Below are positions 1 through 12,218 of a stretch of DNA of 64,000 bases, piece by piece. Source of the DNA: Alopecurus myosuroides (lineage: Eukaryota; Streptophyta; Magnoliopsida; Poales; Poaceae); contig CM054060.1 of the NCBI GenBank assembly GCA_028641055.1, positions 316,189,344 through 316,253,343 of the forward strand, given 5' to 3'. How positions within the stretch are numbered: position 1 is the stretch's first letter; the number at the start of each line of letters is the position of its first letter. The position numbers and the translations under genes are program-made. The notes under the pieces are model-generated. The model worked only from the letters and a program-made list of their open reading frames with translations. It ran no database searches and had not been told where the DNA came from.

Positions 1-2806
1 CCGGGTATTATTATATAAATGTTCCCTACAATAAAAAATCTGAGTGTCTTCTAATTTGTTCCACTTTAATCCCGAGAATGTAAAAGCAATGTGATTGTAT
101 TATTCTGCCTCTTGGTTCTTACTGGAAATACACGGGTTGTCAATCAGAAAGAACGTGAATTCTTAACCAATGAACTCAAGGTGAAACTTATGTACAACTT
201 CTATCATACTGGTTTCTCTTATACTACACCTTCAAAAAAAAAATCTGAAGCAAGAACTGAGGCCTCCCTAAATAACTAATAGTTCTATCAATGTCAGTGG
301 TGGATCGACGACTAGGATTTATACTATAACTAATTATTCTAGATTAAAACAAATATTAACTCGATTTATTTGACATTTAACAGAGAGTTTATTTATGCTT
401 TAGTTCCATGACACGTCCCTTGTCTCAATTGCAGGGTAAGAGAACGCCAATTTTCTCTATTTTTATTTATCTATTGCTGGAGGTACTTATGTCTATTAGT
501 TATTTGGAGTTTGTTCTTATGATGATGCCAGAGTTATGTTATATGATTAAAAATAGGAGACCTGTTTCTCAGACCTACTTCTCAATACCTATAAAATCAG
601 ACCAAGGGAGCTGATTGAGTAAGTTGAATTGTTCCGATGTTTGTTAGTCTGGTTTGTCATTTGTTTGTTGAATAGCTTATGGGATGTGGCATTTGGTGAG
701 GTAATCATGAAATATATATCATTGTCTGTCATTGTCAAAGTGTGCAAGATAAATTTCCGGCAAGATATTGCATGGAAACATAATTGCTCAATCCTTAGTT
801 TTTTAGTCAGTATATGTATAGGAATGAAATTGATAGGCCAGCCAGGGCAAGCCTCGCACATGACATAAGCGTAGCCAGCACGAGGAGGCTCAACAAAGTA
901 GTAAAATTTTAAACACTAAATGATGGAGAATTGTCGATGATCATTTTTCGTGTCACTAGGACCATGTCTTGCTGTAAGCATAAGTAGTCATGCCAATCGA
1001 TGGATATTACTATCCGCATACAAAAAACCCGTATGCCAAATTTGTAAGAGTATTACCTTCAAGGGTTTCACTATCTGTGGAGTAATGTGCTAATTCTTGC
1101 ATATGTTTTTTTGACCAAGCTTTGCGATTTCTGCCGGTGAGACACGTTTGCTAGGGGATATGTCGGAAGTAGTGTTCTGTTGAAAATGCAATTAAGGAAG
1201 TTGTTTGGGTTGTGTAGGGATAGGTTACTATGAATATTGGTTTTATCTATAAATTTGTAATATGAAGTATATAATAGTTCATGCAAATTCATCTATCATC
1301 ATTGTTCAATTTGTTTGGTCCGATGCTATTTTCTTGGGTAAAAGAGTTATCCATGTTTTTCCTACTTCGTTTAAGTACTTACAAACCCAGTGTTGTGTAA
1401 TATTTCACAATTCTCTAGGTTAGTCGCTGCTTCCATTTTGAGATAACTTAATTTCTGTTCTGTGAAGATTTTTTAAACGATCATGCTATTACAACGCACG
1501 ATTCTTTCTCAGATTTCATCATGAACAATTCACTCCATTTAAGCTAATGATCATGAATTGCATGCTACTTTTTCAGACTAGGGTATTTGTTGAGATCAAG
1601 GAAAAACGGCTAGGAGAATCATTATAGCATTGAGAGAAATCATAATAACGGCTAGGATAGTTTTTGAGTGCCTTTTTTGTGTGTATTTTGCTAATAGCTT
1701 GCTTGGCGGCTTTTAATTCTGGTGTATTCTTGCTGGCGTTCAGTTTGTGACGGCACTCCGTTCCTTTTTCTTGACGCCTTTGGTCTACATAGAACTAACT
1801 ATGCCAGATAGCTGTTAGAAGGCGTGCTCTACCGTTTCGAATTTATTATTTAACATGCGTTTTTGATTTGCTGGGCAAGAGGATATCTAGAAAGGGGCCG
1901 AGGTGTTGTGGGTGATACAGTCCTCCTTTTAGGATCACACATTCCAATGGTTACTGTTCTGGTTTGTATGAAAATGACATGTTGTTTATTTCTAACCTCT
2001 AGAACTCAGTAGATCCTCTTTCACATGTTTACTCTAGGAATCCCGAGGTAAACTCAGTTGTGTTGTTACAAGTGCAATTGTTTACCTGCTTGACATTTTG
2101 TTCTATATTTTCATATCATGCAATGGCACTTCAGAGAGTTGACATCAAATACATGTTTGGTGATAGCTATAGATTACCAAATGGTTTGCTCGTATGTTAT
2201 CGGTAAAAAAAAACTTTATGTTGAGAGGCTGATAAGGCTGCAATTGTTTTCTGGACAAGTTGCTCCCGTGGTGTAGACAGACCTCTTCACCTAGCATTGA
2301 GCGAACTGCAGTTGGAGTTCTGCAAACTAAAAAGTTGCAACCAGCGATTTAGTGTGTCACTATGGTCTTCATAAGTTAGCTATGTTGACATCATTCTTTT
2401 TTTATTTTTACCTTGATCGAAGTAACGCCAGTTTGTCGAATTTAACTCGGTCTACTGCTATTTGTATCATTTTTTTTAGCTTACTAGCTCTATCTTCTTG
2501 TTTAGTACAAGAGTCGACACCAATACTCTTTATTGTGGCTTCCAGACTGGCAAACTCTTGTTAGAGCATGACTGTCATAAGAGACGTATGACAACAAGTT
2601 TTTTATTGCGTGTTGATAGCCTCATCGGCTGCCTTTGTACATCTGCATGTGGCATTGAAACATTAAATTAACAAATATGTGTGCTATTATGAACGGCTGC
2701 AAAAGCTCATGCAAGTTCACCACAGCTGCCACGCTATGCTAGAATGTCATGTAGGCGGCGCAGCAAAGCGCGCTGTTCCGTCTAGTATGTATGTATGTAG
2801 GGTCGC
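1..2806. other. AT-rich DNA, no gene or repeat recognised
   Basis: I see no open frame longer than about 90 codons, no family motif, no terminal repeats and no RNA gene. Short frames overlap on both strands, as expected by chance. The stretch may be the inside of a Helitron whose 3' end lies at 12873, because the LTR interrupted there has no left half in this window. That is inference from one terminus. Confidence 0.4.
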
Positions 2807-2819
2807 GCTATTTGACACA

Positions 2820-3479
2820 CAGGGTATAGAATAGTTATTCTACACCCATCCTCTATCTCCTCAACCGTATATGATTTTTACGTCACGTAAATTTTGTCGT
2901 AATCCTTATGTCGAGTAGAACGTAAAAAAATATATCCGTGTCGTAAAAATTTATTTACGTGATGCTACAAAATTATAAGCAGTAAAGACACATTTATGCT
3001 ATTTCTATGACTTTTATGTCGCTGCGAACCATATTTTTTATTTTTTTACGCCGATTTTTCTATTATGGATCAACTTAAACGTAAATATTTACATATGTAA
3101 TATAATATTTTGACTTAGCAACATAAAATAAAACGCGTTATTTGGCATCCAGGGTGCAGAATAGTTATTCTACACCCACCATGTATCTTTTGAATCGTGC
3201 ATGATTTTTACGTCACGTAAATTTTTCCGTATTCCTTATGCCGAATAGAACGTAAGAAAATATATACACGACATAAACCTTTTATTTACATGACGCTATA
3301 AAAAAATAAAAAAAATACACGTTTTTATGACTTTTATGTTGCTATGACTCGTATTTTTTCATTTTTACGTCGCGTTTTCTCTTATGGATCAAACATGAAC
3401 GTAAATAATTGCATACATTACATAACTTTTTGACTTGGGAACATAAAAAAATGATGGGTGCAGAATAAGTTTTCTGCAC
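2820..3479. repeat. Tandemly duplicated MITE-like unit (about 330 bp x 2)
   Basis: A 28-base block beginning CAGGGT and ending TTCTACACCC occurs at 2820-2847 and again at 3150-3177, exactly 330 bases apart. The bases after each copy (ATGATTTTTACGTCACGTAA) also match. A near-inverse of the block, GGGTGCAGAATAAG followed by TTTTCTGCAC, closes the array at 3456-3479. The outer ends are therefore inverted and the interior is a direct duplication. This fits a small non-autonomous DNA transposon that duplicated internally or inserted next to itself. The superfamily is not determined. Confidence 0.6.
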
Positions 3480-3496
3480 GCAGGGTGCTGAATAGG

Positions 3497-3501
<5 letters not shown>

Positions 3502-3539
<38 letters not shown>
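3502..3539. repeat. (TA)n microsatellite
   Basis: Uninterrupted TA dinucleotides directly follow the MITE-like array and precede the next MITE. Confidence 0.9.
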
Positions 3540-3542
<3 letters not shown>

Positions 3543-3555
3543 GGACAAATTCAGG

Positions 3556-3903
3556 CTACTCCCGGGTGTAGCTACACCCACATGTGTTTAGTATGATGTA
3601 TGTAGTATCTATCATACCGGAGAGTATGTACATGTAGTATGCAGTATATATTACTATTTCGGCAGTATATATACTACTTTTTACGTAGTATGTGTAATTT
3701 TGCAACATACTCCTTTTATACGTACATATATACCGGTATTTTGAATATATAGTGCAAACTACATGCTCAATTATATAATTTTCACGAAACTTGTTTTGGA
3801 GTATCTTAGATATAGTATATGAACATAATCAGACCGAAAAAGTATGACACATACCTCCATACGGCAGTATATGAGACGTGGGTGTATCTACACCCGGGAG
3901 TAG
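3556..3903. mobile_element. MITE with 26-bp terminal inverted repeats
   Basis: The left end (3556-3581) starts CTACTCCCGGGTGTAG. Its reverse complement is at 3878-3903, ending CTACACCCGGGAGTAG, with one mismatch in 26. Weaker inverted similarity continues outward for about 12 bases, so the true ends may lie near 3542 and 3918. The 348-bp interior is AT-rich and non-coding, with repeats of TAGTAT. Size, inverted ends and a TA-rich flank fit a MITE. The short target duplication cannot be read because both sides are TA-rich. Confidence 0.7.
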
Positions 3904-3918
3904 AAACCATTTTCCCTA

Positions 3919-5332
3919 TAATATATATATACATATATATATATTTATTTATTTATTTACTAATTGAAGACTCCCTACGAGGCTTCACGTTAATCCTGGT
4001 GATTAGAAAATTGTGTCCCTAGGATTAAAGCTATTATCCATCCATAGCCATCGGATGATGTCCGCTCCTTCTCTTCCTCCCACTTGAAAACAAACCAAGT
4101 AAGAAAAATCCATAGATCCACGTGTAAGAAGTCGGTCGGCTGGCAAGGCCACTCATGGATAATCATGGTGTGGGGTGTGGCAGCATACAGCTGATGGGCA
4201 AGGAAAAAACTGCATGGATAGTTTTTGGTCGATCAAATCCAGGTGATTTAGAGAAAATTAAATATACTTCTCATTATGTGTGCTTGTTTTGATGGAAGCT
4301 GAATGAGTATATTTTCCTACATATATTTGCATGATTGCATCACGTTGTTAATGACTTGGTGTACATGTACGTTTATAAGTTCAGAATTATTGGATGTATC
4401 TATACAGGTAATGGGATCCTGGATCATGTCTCTGTGGCTATTTGAGGTGCAGCTTTTAGATATAATTTAGCAACGTGATCCCTTGAGTACTTAATCTACG
4501 CACCCTAGAAATAATTTTGCATCTTAACATGATACTGCAGTGTTGCGGGAATTACTTGTAATTATAAGTTCGTAGATGCATTTTTCTAAAAATCAAGTAT
4601 TAATGTTATATGCATGTACCGTGAGCAAGTAATTCAGACTTTATATATGTTCTTCATGGATCTAATTGCGCAGTCTTGATTGAGCTGAATTAACATCGTT
4701 TGTTGGCTTCCAGCATAGTATGGAAGAAGGGGACTAACCGAAAAAATTCATAATAGAGTTAAATTGTACCAGTCCTTTATATGCAGATTTTATGAGCTGC
4801 TTCAGGTCGCAATTGATCGATACTAATTTCATGAAACAAAAAAATCAGTTCTTAGAAGGAAAGTTTTGAAAATCAGGTGGAAGACAACATGGTCTAAAAT
4901 AAGGTACTAATGTTATATGTATACCATGATTAAATGGTTCATTCTTTTACTCTCTTTTTTGTTGTAACTTAGATTAGTTTGTAGACCGACACAATTAATT
5001 TATCTCATCTTCCGTGTATAAAATTTGTCAGTGTGACATGATATGTTAAAATTTGATATTGAACACCGATTGATTAATCATGTACATACTAGGTTATTTA
5101 TATGTTCTTCATGTTTGTGCATATCATTTATCCTTGAATGCTACATTAATATTATTATCATTGGTGCTTGAAAAACTGTTAGACAAATGAGAAACATTTT
5201 TAAGAATGTAGGATTTGTGTCATTTAATGGAGATTATTATGTGATATTATGTCTTAAGGCCCGATGTTGTTGGAGTGTGATAGGTGCAACAAGAGATGGC
5301 ATGGCGCAATTAGAATGATTCTTTTGAGATAA
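3919..5332. other. Unassigned AT-rich DNA
   Basis: A short imperfect AT/ATTT microsatellite lies at 3919-3960. The remainder up to the target duplication at 5333 has no coding frame, terminal repeat or recognisable motif. Confidence 0.4.
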
Positions 5333-5337
5333 GTGCA

Positions 5338-6750
5338 TGATGACTCCCAAGTGCAGGAGATCAATTGTAGTACCTTTCGGTAAGTATTTGAGTGTCGAAC
5401 CCACGAGGAGCTGAAGGTAAGCTATCTATTCTCTAAAGCCCTATAACCCTCTTATATGGCTGTTTATGCAAAGCAATAAGTTTGACTAAAAGGAACTAAC
5501 TAATTAAAAACAAGTGACGTGGAGTGTGGTTTGTCTAGTAACTAGTGAAGCAAGTTTAAAATGCAAGTAATCCTAAAGCAAATTTCTAAGCAAGTTTCAC
5601 AAGTAGCAAGAAGCAAATATCTAAAGTATCTCAAGGGAGCAAGTGTTCTAGCAATAGGTGTTTCGTTCGTGTGGTTGTCACAATTAGTGAAGCACATGTT
5701 TTAGTCTTAGTTGTTTCTTCTAGGAAGGAGCCATGAATAGGTATAGTCAAGTAAATGATCTACAACCCCTTATGATGGATCATGTGTCCAAGTAAATGAC
5801 TGCACAACATTGATTAAGACATAAAGTCCCACCATAGCCTTACGTTCTAAGGTCCCCTATATATATCCCCTAATAACTTAACTTTGTGGCTCGATCTCAG
5901 GTTACTGTCACTCCCAAGTCACCACCACTCCATTATGCTACCGGTGATCACCTTACATGCATTCCCCAACATATGCGTGCACTCATATATTGTACATAAA
6001 GACAATCATAGAAGATAACAAACTTGTATGCAACCAATCAACGAACTATTTCACCATTGCCAAGAACAATTCACTACTCAAACATAGACGGGGAGACACA
6101 ATACATCAAGGGAATATACTATTGCATCATACATCGTGTTTGCCAAGAGATTACAGTGGAGAGATGGAGCTGATCTTGCTGTAGATATTGATGATGAACA
6201 CGCCGGAGGGAGGGTGGAGCCCTCTGGGGGTGATCCCGACAGCATTTCCCCCCTCCGATCTTCTCCGGCGGCAGCCTTCTGTCTCTCTGTTTCGTGGTTT
6301 CGTCTCTCGGCGCCGCCTCCTTCTCAAAAAGGCCAGGGGACCCTTTATATAGTCGTGTTTAGGTCACGAGACACTCGGGAGAAGAAAGATCGACGGCATC
6401 GGAGCCATGGGGGCAAAAAGGGGGCCCAACACGTGGGCAAGGAATCTGGCCGCGTGGAGGGTCCTCTTTTCCACCTGGTTGGCCTTTTGGCCCTCTACTT
6501 TGGCCCATGGTCTTCGTCTTGAAAATTCTGAACCGTGCTCTTTGGCCTTGCCCTTTTTGGAGTCCCGAAGCTCCCGGAAAGTCTGAAACACTAAAAAGTA
6601 CATTTTCTGGAAAAACAGGGTTAGAACCAAAAGAAGGGGGATTGTTCAGAAAATCCCCCAAATCATTATAAAACATGAATATAAGTTGCTAATATGTAGG
6701 AAAAACAAGTAATAACATGTAAAGTTCATGTATGCATTTTACATGCATCA
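5338..6750 (-). repeat. 3' LTR of the 6.9-kb gypsy element
   Basis: 1413 bp, from TGATGACTCCC to ACATGCATCA. It is downstream in the element's own direction. It contains a 12-bp segment near 5585 that is absent from the partner LTR. Confidence 0.9.
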
Positions 6751-6765
6751 ACATCCCCAAGCTTA
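6751..6765 (-). promoter_or_regulatory. Polypurine tract
   Basis: On the minus strand AAGCTTGGGGATGT directly abuts the 3' LTR, the expected place for the plus-strand DNA primer. The same core recurs through the interior. Confidence 0.7.
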
Positions 6766-9700
6766 ACCCATACTGGTCCTCGAGTATGAAGGTGATAAAA
6801 CTAACATGGACTTTGCATTTTAAAACAATCATGGAATATCAAAGAAGATTATTCATGCTACATATAATCAATTGATTCGTAATGTAGATGAGTAGCAACA
6901 TATAATTCATGTTATAAGAAATATAAAATATGCAAGCAAAGATGCTTCATGAAAGTTCACAAAGTGTATAATGAAATAAAAGCACTATGGACCAAATGCA
7001 TACACAAAATGAAAAATAAAATCCTATATTGGTCAAAGAATAGCATAATGGAAAATAGAAAATATGGTGGACACTTTGGAGAAAATTGAGTAGAGGTAAA
7101 ACATGATCAAGTCTTATTTAGCCTCTAAATTATTCAACTAAAATTACTAATTGAAATGTGGCATCCATTGGTCTAAGACTCTCATTGCCCCTTTATCACT
7201 AGCATCTTAAATTGTGAATGTTGAAGTAATGTGATTGACAAGGTGTTGGTTGAATGCCTCATGCCCCGTGAGTGTGAAAACCTACTCCATGATTACTCAA
7301 CTTAAGATTCCTAATAAGCTTTATACAATCATAATAAGTATTAATGACATCATAGAGAACCGCAAAGAGGTACCTCTTGCCCCATGACATGGACAATGAC
7401 AAGATGAACAAACGGAGTAGACTCATCATCCTTTTTTATTTCATTCACTATATGCATAGCTTCTTATTTTATTGTAGGATGTGTTTGTAGAGTCCACTCT
7501 AGCTGTAAGTAAATTTCCACCATGATAAAGCACGACTTGGGTTAGCGGCCCAATGCGTTTCTCTAGTCATAAATATACTTACTCATCAAAACTTACTATT
7601 CCTCTATTTCATTTCGGCATGGCAGGAGTCCAAAAACAAAAGTACATGATATCAACCAAATGTAAATTTTTGTGCAATGTTGAAAGCTTTCCAGTGATAC
7701 ACGTTTATAGCTAGCTCCCAACCAAACACTTGTCAAACGCAAAACTTTTAGCTCCCGTTATTGGGTCATGTTACTAAGTGCAATGAAAAGTAAAGGTGTG
7801 CATTCAAAAGTTCGTGAGAGTCCTATCCCAAATCCAGCTCATGACAATTAATAAAGTGAATATCTTAATTTAGAACATAAATAACACTATAACATGGTGA
7901 ACATACTCGGAATATCTCTGAAGCTAATAGGTAGATATGGTGGACTCGCTGGAAATACTTGGCTAAAGGGTGTTGGAAACAAGTTTATACTTGTTGGAAT
8001 TTTTACCTTTTTGGCTAGCAAGAGGGAGATAGTTGACCACCTACTATGCATGCATATGTCCATAAACTACTCATTTCATGACAAACTAAATAAACCAGCA
8101 ATTAACATCAAGGACATGAATAAGAGATAGCTCAAGACAACATTATTGCAAATTTCTACACATAAAAAGCCTATAAATCATGCAAACATATGTAGCTCTT
8201 CAAATCAACCATGGCATCCCTATTCCAAGTCATAATACTAGCATCCAATACATTCCAACCCCAAACTCCAGTAGCTCAATCTCATATAAAATGATGGGTG
8301 TGGTCTTATCAAAACAAAAATAAAAACAAAAACTAGACGCTTCAAGTCTCTACGATAAATGCTTTGATTAGAAAAACAGAAAGTAGACGTGTGCTAACAA
8401 AAAGAGTGTAGCTCCAGTGGGGTGTTCATCACATCGCCAAGCTTATGGATTTCATCATTCTTGGATGTCTTGAGGCGCAGCTCCTCTATTCCCTGTGAAA
8501 AAACTTCACAAAACATATTTCTCCCATTCTTTTTCTGTGGGGTGAGATTAGCAAGGACAAACAAATCACATGCTTTCTGTGCAAAATTCCAAATCAAATA
8601 CTCCAGTAGATAGACAATAAGGTTCATTATGTTGTATGTTCACTCTCTTGCTTGAAAGAATCATGGAAATTCGATTCCCAAGCCCAAAGAGTGCATAAAA
8701 CAAAAGAAGGCAGAATCTGTCCAGATAAGCAACAGCAGCAAAACGAACGTTTTTCCCTAAGCTAGGCTCGTCAAAAAATTAAGCCAATTTTTGTACTTAC
8801 AGAGGACGAAAAGTTGCAGACATACTAAAAAATTAGCTCAATCCGACATACCAATAAAAAACGTAAAATCATACGGTGAGCAGACTCGTGCTGAAACATA
8901 AATTTCATGCACTAGGATAGCAACTTATAAGTCCAAATGGGTTTGACTTGACTCTTTATTGAAAACTCCAGAATTAAAACAAAAAAAACTAATCTCTTGA
9001 GACAGCAATAAGACACTAGAAAAATCATAACAAAAACAACCGGGTTGCGTCCCGTAAAGCGCTTTCTTTATAGCCATATATCTAGGCTTTACTTACTTAA
9101 CATCATGATGGTTGGAGTGAGGTGGCTCGGCATCCCCAAGCTTGGATTCTTGTACTTATTTGATACATGTAGGGTGAGCCCAGGGGTACATCCCCAAGCT
9201 TGATTGGTTGTCCCTCTTGATCTTTGTTCATCTCACTCAACTCTTCCTCCTGAAAAATTCTTCTTACACAAATCTCAACATAAAACTTGATTAGAGGGGT
9301 TAGTGCCTCCATAAATAAAATCCACATAGGTACAGCAAAGACACATCATGAGTTGATTCTAAATATTAACTACTGTTACTACAGTTGTGCATTGCTCCTT
9401 GATCAAAACAACCACACAAAACACAAGTAATGAGAGCAATGCAAAATAAAGACATAATCTGCCAAAAACTGAACAGCCCGTAACGAGTGAATTTTTAGAG
9501 GCACTTAAGTTGCTCAAATAAGAAAACTTAAAACTAATGAAATATGGAGTGATAACTAAATATTGCTGTCGTAAATTACCAGGTCAAAATTCCACTTCTG
9601 TGATTTTAAACATTTTTCGCAGTGAAGTTCAGGAATCTGTTTTCTCGACAGCTAATTACTATTGTTTAATCCTATCTCTCATATAAGATTATTCTTGCGA

Positions 9701-9971
9701 TTTATGATGAGAAATAAGACAGAAATGTGATGTTACAGTAGTGAACTAATACTTTTTATGGTTTTTAGCTTTGGAAAAAGTTTTAATGATAGAGACTTTG
9801 CAATGGTTTCATTGGCATGAACAACACATGTTCAAGGTCGACCCCAACTTCTCCATTACTCATCCTTCTCATTTACTTTCCCAAATTTTTTGTAAAATGA
9901 AAATCTTAAACTAAATGATACATAACAGTAGGTAAAGGCATTTTACATGTTGTAAAGACATAAATGTGTGC
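6766..9971 (-). other. Non-coding interior of the 6.9-kb gypsy element
   Basis: About 3.2 kb with no enzyme motif. Short degenerate minus-strand frames at 8394-8627 and 9103-9327 carry K-L-G-D next to CCCCAAGCTT-type blocks. The part near 9450 (TCTGCCAAAAACTGAACAG) matches the second Sabrina-like element near 24620, which shows shared ancestry of the two interiors. Confidence 0.6.
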
Positions 9972-10709
9972 TCAAACCGAATAGGAAATTAAAGCATAAG
10001 GAACACACCAAAAAATATTAAACAATTTATTTTTAAGTCTAACCCATTTCCTATGCATTGGCATTTTGTAATGAAACAAATAAAAGAAGCACATAATAGC
10101 AAGCATAGAAAGGTAGATCAAGTGCAACTTCAATACTTTCATCATAAAGAGGGGAAACTTAATATTGTTGAAATATGTGTAACCATGTTTCCCTTTCTCA
10201 TAATAATTTTCAGTAGCATCATGAATACGTTCAACAATATGAATATCACATAAAACATTCTTATCATGAGCCACATGCATAAAAGAATCACTACTCTCCA
10301 CATAAGTAAAATCCTCATTAGTGATAGTGGGAGTTAAACATTCATAATTTTCATTGCAATCATCATATATAGGAGGCATAGTATCATCAAAGTGAATTTT
10401 CTCCTCCAAGCTTGGGGAACTAGATATATCATGCTCATCAAAACCAACTTCCCCAAGCTTAAAACTTTCCATAGAATCATCAAGTATATCATTTTTATCC
10501 TCAATAGTAGGGGGACTAAAAATATCATATTCAGCAAGACAAACTTCCCCAAGCTCAAGGTTTTCCTTAGCAATAAAGGTGTTCAAAGAATTAGTACTGC
10601 CACAAATATGATTGTTGTGCAAATAATTTTTCAATTTCTCCTCAAACACTTCATGTCCTAATTCAAGGTAGATATTATACAGTTCTAAAATTGTTTGGTT
10701 GTTTTCCAT
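9972..10709 (-). CDS. Element-encoded protein with acidic LGE repeats and a hydrophobic C-terminal segment
   Basis: This 245-codon frame begins 75 bases inside the primer binding site, the usual gag position, but I see no gag domain, zinc knuckle or enzyme motif. Residues 1-60 are a leader (MENNQTILELYNIYLELGHE). Residues 50-125 are acidic with recurring L-G-E/V followed by D-I-(F/S)-S-(P/S)-P. Residues 140-175 contain MHVAHDKNV and HDATENYYEKGKHG. Residues 185-215 are strongly hydrophobic and end at HRKWVRLK, like a membrane segment followed by basic residues. The same C-terminal module occurs in the second Sabrina-like element (24990-25337), so it is a conserved element protein of unknown role. 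An envelope-like role has been proposed for some Athila-group proteins, but nothing here proves one. The frame is intact although the element's LTRs differ by 3-4%. Confidence 0.65.
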   Translation of the reverse strand: MENNQTILELYNIYLELGHEVFEEKLKNYLHNNHICGSTNSLNTFIAKENLELGEVCLAEYDIFSPPTIEDKNDILDDSMESFKLGEVGFDEHDISSSPSLEEKIHFDDTMPPIYDDCNENYECLTPTITNEDFTYVESSDSFMHVAHDKNVLCDIHIVERIHDATENYYEKGKHGYTYFNNIKFPLFMMKVLKLHLIYLSMLAIMCFFYLFHYKMPMHRKWVRLKNKLFNIFWCVPYALISYSV

Positions 10710-10784
10710 TTTATAATTTTTTTTGTGTTTTAGGTTTATATGTTAGTATGCAATGCAAACAAGAATAAAAGCTTAGCACAACGC

Positions 10785-10802
10785 TCCCCGGCAACGGCGC
10801 CA
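10785..10802 (-). promoter_or_regulatory. Primer binding site
   Basis: The minus strand reads TGGCGCCGTTGCCGGGGA, ten bases inside the 5' LTR. This primer site is common in Athila/Sabrina-group gypsy elements and fixes the element's direction. Confidence 0.85.
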
Positions 10803-10812
10803 GAAAAGTGCT

Positions 10813-12213
10813 TGATGACTCCCAAGTGCAGGAGATCAATTGTAGTACCTTTCGATAAGTATTTGAGTGTCGAACACACGAGGAGCTGAAGGTAAGCTAT
10901 CTATTCTCTAAATCCCTATAACCCTCTTATATGGTTGTTTATGAAAAAGCAATACGTTTGACTAAAAGGAACTAACTAATTAAAAGCAAGTGACGTGGAG
11001 TGTGGTTTGTCTAGTAACTAGTGAAGCAAGTTTAAAATGCAAGTAATCCTAAAGCAAGTTTCACAAGTAGCAAGCAGCAAATATCTCAAGTATCTCAAGG
11101 GAGCAAGTGTTCTAGCAATAGGTGTTTCGTTCGTGTGGTTGTCACAATTAGTGAAGCACATGTTTTAGTCTTAGTTGTTTCTTCTAGGAAGGAGCCATGA
11201 ATAGGTATAGTCAAGTAAATGATCTACAACCCCTTATGATGGATCATGTGGCCAAGTAAATGACTGCACAAGATTGATTAAGACATAAAGTCCCACCATA
11301 CCCTTACGTTCTAAGGTCCCCTATATATATCCTCCAATAACTTAACTTTGTGGCTCGGTCTCAGGTTACTGTCACTCCCAAGTCACCACCACTCCATTAT
11401 GCTACCGGTGATCACCTTACATGCATTCCCCAACATATGCGTGCACTCATATATTGTAAATAAAGACAATCATAGAAGATAACAAACTTGTATGCAACCA
11501 ATCAACGAACTATTTCACCATTGCCAAGAACAATTCACTACTCAAACATAGACGGGGAGACACAATACATCAAGGGAATATAGTATTGCATCATACATCG
11601 TGTTTGCCAAGAGATTATAGTGGAGAGATGGAGCTGATCTTGCTGTAGATGTTGATGATGAACACGCCGGAGGGGGCGGAGCCCTCCGGGGGTGATACCG
11701 GCGGCGTTTTCCCCCCTCCGATCTTCTCCGGCGGCAGCCTTCTGTCTCTCTGTTTAGTGGTTTCGTCTCTTGGCGCCGCCTCCTTCTTGAAAAGGCCAGG
11801 GGACTCTTTATATAGTCATTTTTAGGTCACGGGACACTCGGGAGAAGAAATATCGACGACATCGGAGCCACGGGGGCAAAAAGGGGCCCCACATGCGGTC
11901 AAGGAATCTGGCCACGTGGAGGGTCCTCTTTTCCACCTGGTTGGCCGTTTGGCCCTCTACTTTGGCCCATGGTCTTCGTCTCGAATATTCTGAACCGTGC
12001 TCTTTGGCCTTGCCCTTTTTTGGAGTCCCGAAGCTCCCGGAAAGTCTGAAACACTAAAAAGTACGTTTTCTGGAAAAACAGGGTTAGAACCAAAAGAAGG
12101 GGGATTGTTCAGAAAATCCCCCAAATCATTATAAAACATGAATATAAGTTGCTAATATGTAGGAAAAACAAGTAATAACATGCAAAGTTCATGTATGCAT
12201 TTTACATGCATCA
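10813..12213 (-). repeat. 5' LTR of the 6.9-kb gypsy element
   Basis: 1401 bp with the same ends as the partner LTR. It is upstream in the element's own direction and next to the primer binding site. Confidence 0.9.
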
Positions 12214-12218
12214 GTGCA

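Larger units (their letters stand above)
5338..12213 (-). mobile_element. Complete non-autonomous gypsy LTR retrotransposon, Sabrina-like
   Basis: Two LTRs (5338-6750 and 10813-12213) begin TGATGACTCCCAAGTGCAGG and end TTACATGCATCA. A perfect 5-bp target duplication GTGCA flanks the element (5333-5337 and 12214-12218). The minus orientation is set by the primer binding site TGGCGCCGTTGCCGGGGA beside the right-hand LTR and a polypurine tract AAGCTTGGGGATG beside the left-hand one. The interior (about 4.06 kb) carries one 245-codon frame and no protease, reverse transcriptase, RNase H or integrase, so movement would need enzymes from a relative. The LTR start and primer site resemble Sabrina/WHAM-group elements; the family name is from memory. 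By eye the LTRs differ at roughly 50 positions plus a 12-bp indel (3-4%). Confidence 0.9.

Noticed and set aside
3819..4022. Plus-strand frame with an Ile-Tyr repeat
   Set aside because: It is the translation of the MITE right end and an AT microsatellite, not a gene.
6136..6676. Overlapping frames of 88-128 codons on both strands, repeated at 11899-12139
   Set aside because: They are chance frames in the GC-rich part of the two LTRs. They change frame between LTR copies and have no domain.
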